From Pholiota molesta (taxonomy: Eukaryota > Basidiomycota > Agaricomycetes > Agaricales > Strophariaceae), in the NCBI GenBank assembly GCA_014925825.1, contig JACGCK010000577.1, positions 1 through 13,683 on the forward strand: 13,683 nucleotides of DNA, written 5' to 3'. The translations under genes and the position numbers were made by a program. Below, one piece after another: positions 8,000 through 13,683 of this stretch; the stretch's first letter is position 1; each line of letters opens with the position of its first letter. Below the pieces are notes generated by a model, which saw only the letters and a list, made by a program, of their open reading frames with translations, did no database searches and was not told where the DNA came from.

Positions 8000-10255
8000 A
8001 TGTTCCTCGTCTCGCCCAAGGCGGCCTCCGTGCGCCGCCGCGCTTTGGCGCTTGGCGTGCTCGCGGCGGCGCTCGCGCGCGTCGCGGCGCAGGACGTGGT
8101 GCCCGCGCTAATCGCTGTCGAGGGCAGCGCCGGGGCGCCCATCAACGGTACGCCCTCATTCACCCCCTTTCTTCCTACCCCACCCCAAAATCATATCCCG
8201 CCCTACGTGCCTCGCCGTCTGTTCCACAGGCCTTTCGCTGACACCGTCGTTTGCGTGCTTTTGTTTGATGTCTAGGCCCCGGCAAGGAGTGCGAGGCGTA
8301 CTACCACGCGCCCGTCGCGAACGCGCTCGCGTCGTTCCCGCCGATCTGGGGCCCCGCGACGCTCCTTGAGGGCGACGCGAACGCGCAGGCGAAGTGGGCG
8401 GCCATTCAGCCGCACGTGCCCGACATCCAGCCGAAGGTGCGTTCCCGCTCTGTTATAAAATATTAAAATAATGAATCTGACGTGATTGCGTGGCGTATCT
8501 CACTGTTTGGTTGGGTTGGGGATGGGTAGGGCACGCCATCGGGCGATTTCAGCGGCCTGAGCTACGGGCGGACGACCCGGACTGCTGGTGGACGTATACG
8601 AAGTGCACGACGCCGAAGGCGGCGGACGTGCCCGCGGATATATCGATTATGAACGAGGTGCGCCACCTCGCTGACTACTCACCCTATGTTGGACGCTGAA
8701 CGAACTATTTGCTGCGTGTTCGTAGCCGCATACTCTGGGATATGGCTTCGACGATGGGCCGAACTGCTCGCACAATGCGTTTTACGATTACCTGAAGTCG
8801 CAGAACCAGAAAGCGAGTACGTATCCCTCCGACCAGCTTCCATGTGGTAACTTAAGCTGATCTTCATTTTTTTTTTTATAGCAATGTTCTTCATCGGCAG
8901 CAATGTGATGACTGGCCGCTGGAGACGGCGCGTGCAGTGACGGATGGTGAGGGCGTCTCTTTCGCAACTTTTTTTCTTTTGGTTGGGTGCTGATGTGATT
9001 AATTACTTTGATTGTAGGCCATGAACTTGCGTTCGTAAGTCTCGCTTTTCCAAAATTTCTAGTGATGTTTGCTGACGCGATTGCACAACAAAGACAGCTG
9101 GTCGCATCGCTACAGTCAGTTTTCTTATCAACACAGCCGAAGCCATGTTTAATCTTTGCGTGTATATTAGTGACGTCGTTGGAAAATTCGGAGGCGTTTG
9201 CCGAATTGTACTACAGTGCGTGTGGTTTTCGTTTATCTATCTATCTGCTTTCTAACCTTTTTATTACAGCTGTGAGTTTATCTGGACATGGAAACAAACG
9301 CGCAAAAGCAAGGCGATAGGAAACTGACCAGGGCTCATAAACACCCCAGATGCAAGCGATAAAGCTTGCTGCCGGCGTCACGCCGACCTGCTGGAGGGTA
9401 AGCACGCCGCCATTCCTCTCCCTCCGCTTCCGCCTCACCTATTTTTGCAGCCCCCTTCGGCGACGTTGACGACCGCATCCGCGCCATCGCCTCCGGCCTC
9501 GGCTGCGCACCGTCCTCTGGGCTTACGATTCGCAGGACTGGCAGGTCGGCTCGACGACGAGCTTCACCGAGGAGCAGGTCGACCAGGAGTATGAGCTGAT
9601 GATCGCGGACGCGAATCAGGGCGCGTTTGAACTGTGAGTCCGCCCCAGCCGCTTTCGTGGGTTCAGAACGAGGTGCTGATTGGGTGTCTGGTGTTGGGGG
9701 TGTAGATTGGACGATGATCCTGATGCATGAGCTGAATGAGTTCCGATGAGCGAGGCGATGAAGTATTATCCGAAGCTGAAGGCTGCGTTCAAGGTGCGCT
9801 GTCTTGTACTTTGAGGATCTCTACGTTGGCTGATGCATGACTCTCGTTCTATTATCGCTCCTTAGCACATTGTACCGTTGCGACGGGCATGAACATCACC
9901 CACATACGTCGAAGATGGCTATGCCATGCAATCTTTCGCGCAATGTCAGCTTAATAACCCTATTCCTTTCTGCCATATTTACTGACCGCATTCTTCCATG
10001 GACATTCTCTTCTCTGCTTGTTCGCTAGATCTCTCTGGCACCCGGCGCGCAGCTCATCGCGAACGGCACGAACAACCACCCTCGCTGGGACCCACGGAGG
10101 GTCTGATGGCAGACGGCGGTGGCGCCAGGTCCACGAGCCAGATGGACAGCACGGAAGAAGACGGGCGAGGCGTCGCGCTAGGGAGCGTCAAGGTCCTCGT
10201 GGCGTTTGCGGTGGGCGCTATGTGGGCGTCGATGATGGGGCGGCTGCTGCATTGA
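8000..10255 (+). CDS. Chitin deacetylase (CE4), GPI-anchored type, frame-disrupted
   Basis: It removes acetyl groups from cell-wall chitin to give chitosan. Residues 1-31 form a signal peptide (RRR, then ALALGVLAAALA). Exons: 8000-8147, 8276-8436, 8530-8657, 8726-8816, 8882-8946, 9018-9034, 9094-9114, 9171-9215, 9270-9271 (see findings), 9350-9397, 9451-9633, 9706-9793, 9866-9944 and 10029-10255. All five CE4 motifs can be seen: FDDGPNCSHNAFYD, HSWSHRYM, CWR-PFGDVDDRIR, DSQDW and MHELNEF. The tail is Gly/Ser/Thr-rich and ends in a hydrophobic stretch (VLVAFAVGAMWASMMGRLLH), as in GPI-anchored members. The frame is broken by small indels, mostly apparent losses of one base, near 8567, 8910, 9031, 9451, 9503, 9630, 9710, 9743, 9877, 9903, 10077 and 10110. 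It is either a very recent pseudogene or an intact gene with assembly errors. The family assignment is firm; the exact exons after 9944 are not. Confidence 0.85.
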
Positions 10256-10645
10256 TGGGACCTCGTTTGGGCCCTCGTTGGGGTGAGACGGGGGTTTTCT
10301 GTCGTTTTAGCTACAACATTTTTTCTATTCTACACATACCGACTGGTTATATTGTATATTCTATTTTCCACTACTCTACACATCAAAAGCTCGGCATGAA
10401 AATGCGTCCCTCAGAAAATTTCTCTTTGATGTGATATTTACAGTCTGGTATGCGATATATCACTCCCAAATCGACCGGCAAGATATTTATTGATGTAGAC
10501 TTGGAAGGAATTCGCAATGGTTTATTGTACAAGTTAATAATCATGTCAGCAGAACGTGGAAGGAACGGAAATGATTCAAGTATCGAAATATATGAAGTAG
10601 TTTCTTCGCAAGAAAAGTTGTACCAATTCAAAAAATCACCATCAG
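10256..10645. other. Convergent intergenic region
   Basis: 390 bp between the ends of two converging genes. It is AT-rich around 10310-10380 and should hold both 3' ends. No gene, hairpin or repeat stands out. Open frames on both strands here match nothing known. Confidence 0.4.
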
Positions 10646-13600
10646 TTAAGCCTTGCACTTCGGCTTATGCGCCTTCCAGTCTTTCTTCTGACACTCGGCG
10701 GAACAATATTTTAACCTTCTGGCACCCCGCGCAGGCTTTGAGCTTCGGCTTTCCTCGCTTTCGACACACCGAACACTTGTGCGCATTTGGATCTCGACCC
10801 ACGGTCTCAAGATACGAGACCGCGAACAATGGTGAAAGCGCGACCCGGGTGACGAATGGTGCGAATTTCTTCCCACAGTCGCTTTTCTGCATTCCACCAA
10901 CTTCCTTTCCTCTGCCACAGCTGCAAAGAGGATCGGCTCCATGTCTTTTGTGAGCGGGATGCGACCCTGAGCCGTATATTCGCAATTCGGCCCGTGGGAC
11001 CAGGACGACCGACACCTCTCCGCAAAGGCAGGTAGGAGCTGCTTCCATGCCTGCATCTCGCCTTCGAATGCAGCAATGTTGATCAGCCCGCCTTGCGTCA
11101 CGAGCCTCACGAACGCTTTTTCGTTCTCTGCTATGAACCTCGTCGTCAGAGCAGGACGTACGCGTCACAGATCATCGTATGAGAGGTGAGTCGAAATGAA
11201 GATCATTGACGAATAAGATGGTGTCGCAGTTGTTTGTCTGTCATCTCGCAGTGCGAAGAGCCGCTGCACGGAACCGCCCTGTGTACCCGCTGCGCGGACG
11301 AAAATCGTGTGGAGGGTGTCTTTGACAAACATCAAAGTGTCGGTACCGTGTTTCTTCCTGAGTGATCTTTCGCGAGCGGACATCATAGAGGCAACATGGA
11401 TATCAAGCCATTCTTTAAGCTGTTTCACTTTGACGTCGAGAACAGGCAGAGTAGACAATGTTGACCCGGTGGATGCTCCATGGATGGAACAGTCCTTTTG
11501 TATTGATGACTGGGAATGGATTGAGTTTCATTCCATCCGCCATAACGATCTGGACGTGGTACGATAACCTGTGAGATGAGAGCGGTAGTTCAGCCATGGA
11601 CTCCAAAAACTAGTAAAAGTATGTACATACCTCAATATATCGTGACTTCCGAGCAAGGCGCAACCGGTGCGCACTGCCTATGACGGGGAAAGGGTACGCG
11701 ATATCCTGGATTCGGTTGCCCAAGGTCACTCTTACGACGCAAGGCGAGAGCTGCACGATCTCAGGAACAGCCTTGCCGCCCGCTTCGCTAAATATCTGCG
11801 CAGAGCGATCGTCGATGGACACCCGTACAGTTAAGGACTTGACCAATTCACACTGTTCGTCCAACTCGACGAAGGCTGCTCCAAATTCACCGATCTGAGA
11901 AAACATACTTGTCTTTGTGTTGATTGATGATTCAGATGGATGCGAAGAGTTGGAAGGATATCTGGTGGGTAAGAGGTTCTCAGGGACGACATGGACAAAC
12001 GCTTCATCCATAAGCTTGGCGCTAAAGACGCGGAGACTGAGACCTAACTTCTTGATTAGAGTTGCGCATGCAGCAGGTGTATTGCGAACACCGAAGCCGA
12101 TGCTGAGCTGCTCAGGAGGTTCGAGATCGGAAAGAAGTAAGGCAGGCGCGATGAAGGACGCAACAAGAGAAGAATCTCCCGCCCAACCTTTTATGTCCTC
12201 TTCAAAAATAACCTGCGGGCATGATTTTGTCCCAACGGAGATCGCTCGTCCAAATGCAACATGTACAGCGCTGAATACGTTGTGGGAGCGCATGCCGAAG
12301 ATGTCACAGTGCAGTGGGGAGTACGATTTCGTTAGGGTTCGCATCCTCTAGCACGGCAAGCTTCTCCCGCGGGATGACGAGGACAATGCGTACGAGATCG
12401 GGACGCTGTTCCACCCTGAAAATCGCCCGATCTTGCGGGATTTCATCTGGAAGAACGGGGCATTATACAGGCCGTGTCGATGTAATTGCCCGCATAATTC
12501 TTGGTAGTAGAGCGTATCCATCGACTCGATCGACCAAGCCGCGAGCTGGAGAGACATATACCGATCCATCACACTGCTCCATAGCTCGTCAGTGGGCCGA
12601 AGCCTATGTCGGATGAGCTGCAGCAAGAGGGTGAAGGATTCGCGACTGTAGTGCGCCAAATTTGAGATGGCAATCGCTTTGCCAAGGTTCTTTTCGTTCG
12701 CATCAAAAAACTTTTTCGCGGTCTCTTGCGTAAATAGGGACTGGTGGGACGTCGTAAAGCAAAGTTCCCCAACTGATGTCCATCGAATACAGGAACAGAG
12801 ACATTCCCTGCATTCTGAGAAGCGATGGAATCTCCGGAAGTGGGTGCTTTCCAAGTCGTAACTTGATGAAACTGCGTCACTTTAGCACTGTGCTTTCGCT
12901 CTTTTCATGGAGTGGATGTACCATGAGCTCATGGGTGTTGCATCGAGCGGTAAATCCGCAGAGATAGTCGACTGGAGATAAGCCAGCGAGAAGTCCCACA
13001 ATGGAGAGGTCAGCGTGGAGTGCTCTGTAAACTCCTTTGTCGCGTTCTGCCCGAGAAAGAGAAGTGATTCGGTGTATAAACGCCAGACGCTTCGGAAGAG
13101 AGAAGGGGTGCAGCGGCAATGAGGACGTTCAGCAATCCGATGTGATCCTCCAGGTTCGATGTGTGAATGACATTGAAGCTCGCAGGCGCGCCGCCAGGTG
13201 CAGATGTATACTCGTCTCTGCGGAGCTGTATAGTTGCGTCTTCCATTGCGCTACAGGGACACCCAGGTTGAGTGTGCCTGTGGCCCAAATGCTCCAGCGC
13301 ACGGCATACAGCGGTGGCTTCGCCGACAAAAAACCGGATGATTGGTGGAAATGTAGAAGATAAGGAAGTGCGATAGGAGGTGCACCAGTCCGTGAACTCG
13401 CGCTTCGCCGCCTTCAAGACCTCGGCCATAGATACTGTGGTTTTCGCATTTCCAAACAAAGCAGCGAGATGGAACGGGACCATGGGATCCGTTGCGTAAT
13501 GGAGCGAACATCCTTCGCCGCCCAGAGAATACACGAAGGTCGGGTTTAACAGTGTGGCAGCAGCAATATTCTTTCCGTCGAGGAAAGTCACGCCCGTCTT

Positions 13601-13683
13601 CCAAAGTTCCCAAAGCTTTGGTGAATGACTGTCGCCCCATGCATCTCTAAAGGACCTAGGGAACGTGCAGACATGAGCGGGTT
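10646..13683 (-). CDS. MYND zinc-finger protein, 3' part, frame-disrupted; 5' end outside the window
   Basis: The open frame is already running at the right edge (FRDAWGDSH...KLWELWKTG). The protein ends in a MYND finger with pairs CSVC, CAGC, YCSAEC and WKAHKPKC, then KA and TAA at 10646-10648. MYND fingers usually bind Pro-rich partners. The body (VYSLGGEGCSLHYATDP, PFHLAALFGNAK, PVDYLCGFTARCNTHELM, LHRHGLYNAP, SARERSLRKKH) resembles the large proteins of mushroom-forming fungi that carry DUF4470 before a C-terminal MYND finger. That N-terminal domain would lie beyond the window. One intron is clear, 11569-11630 (62 nt, gag/gtatgt to acag/gtt). Apparent frameshifts lie near 13293, 13232, 13080, 13023, 12882, 12758, 12746, 12401, 12319, 11550, 11459, 11235, 11150, 10938 and 10708. 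The last reads as AAAA for AAA inside the finger. The conserved text resumes after each, so assembly error or very recent loss is likely. Its cellular role is unknown. Confidence 0.8.

Noticed and set aside
10450..10953. 167-codon plus-strand frame
   Set aside because: Antisense to the MYND finger, with its first third in AT-rich intergenic DNA. No recognisable domain.

Overview
The window looks like the nuclear genome of a filamentous basidiomycete, most likely an Agaricomycete. The evidence is many very short GT-AG introns (about 43-130 nt), fungal-type housekeeping genes, a chitin deacetylase split into tiny exons, and a large MYND-finger protein of a type I associate with mushroom-forming fungi. 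The genus cannot be read from the sequence.

Layout. 1-1322: a 0.65 kb unit in two tandem direct copies with a nearly identical core. 1323-2340: no recognisable gene. 2341-4123: an unusual, apparently undescribed locus. It is a chain of short repeated exon-like blocks (often 49 nt) separated by 43-59 nt intron-like spacers, with a small four-exon open frame in the middle and a UUCG-capped hairpin at the end. 4119-6267 (minus): mitochondrial elongation factor G1 (MEF1), intact in its GTPase domain but with two clean in-frame deletions and a lost C-terminus. 6268-6649: divergent promoter region with a CCAAT-containing inverted repeat. 6650-7339 (plus): proteasome subunit beta-4 (PRE1), intact. 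8000-10255 (plus): chitin deacetylase (carbohydrate esterase family 4, probably GPI-anchored). Its catalytic motifs are all recognisable, but about a dozen 1-2 nt indels break it and one junction fits a 2-nt microexon. 10646-13683 (minus): the C-terminal part of a MYND zinc-finger protein, running off the right edge and also broken by a dozen or so small indels.

The genes do not form a pathway. MEF1 and PRE1 share an upstream region. The chitin deacetylase and MYND genes converge. Every coding exon from about 4.7 to 7.4 kb is free of frameshifts, whereas both genes right of 8.5 kb are full of single-base indels that leave the encoded motifs otherwise intact. This points either to uncorrected long-read errors in that part of the assembly or to very recent gene death.

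All family assignments are by recognition of motifs. No search was run.
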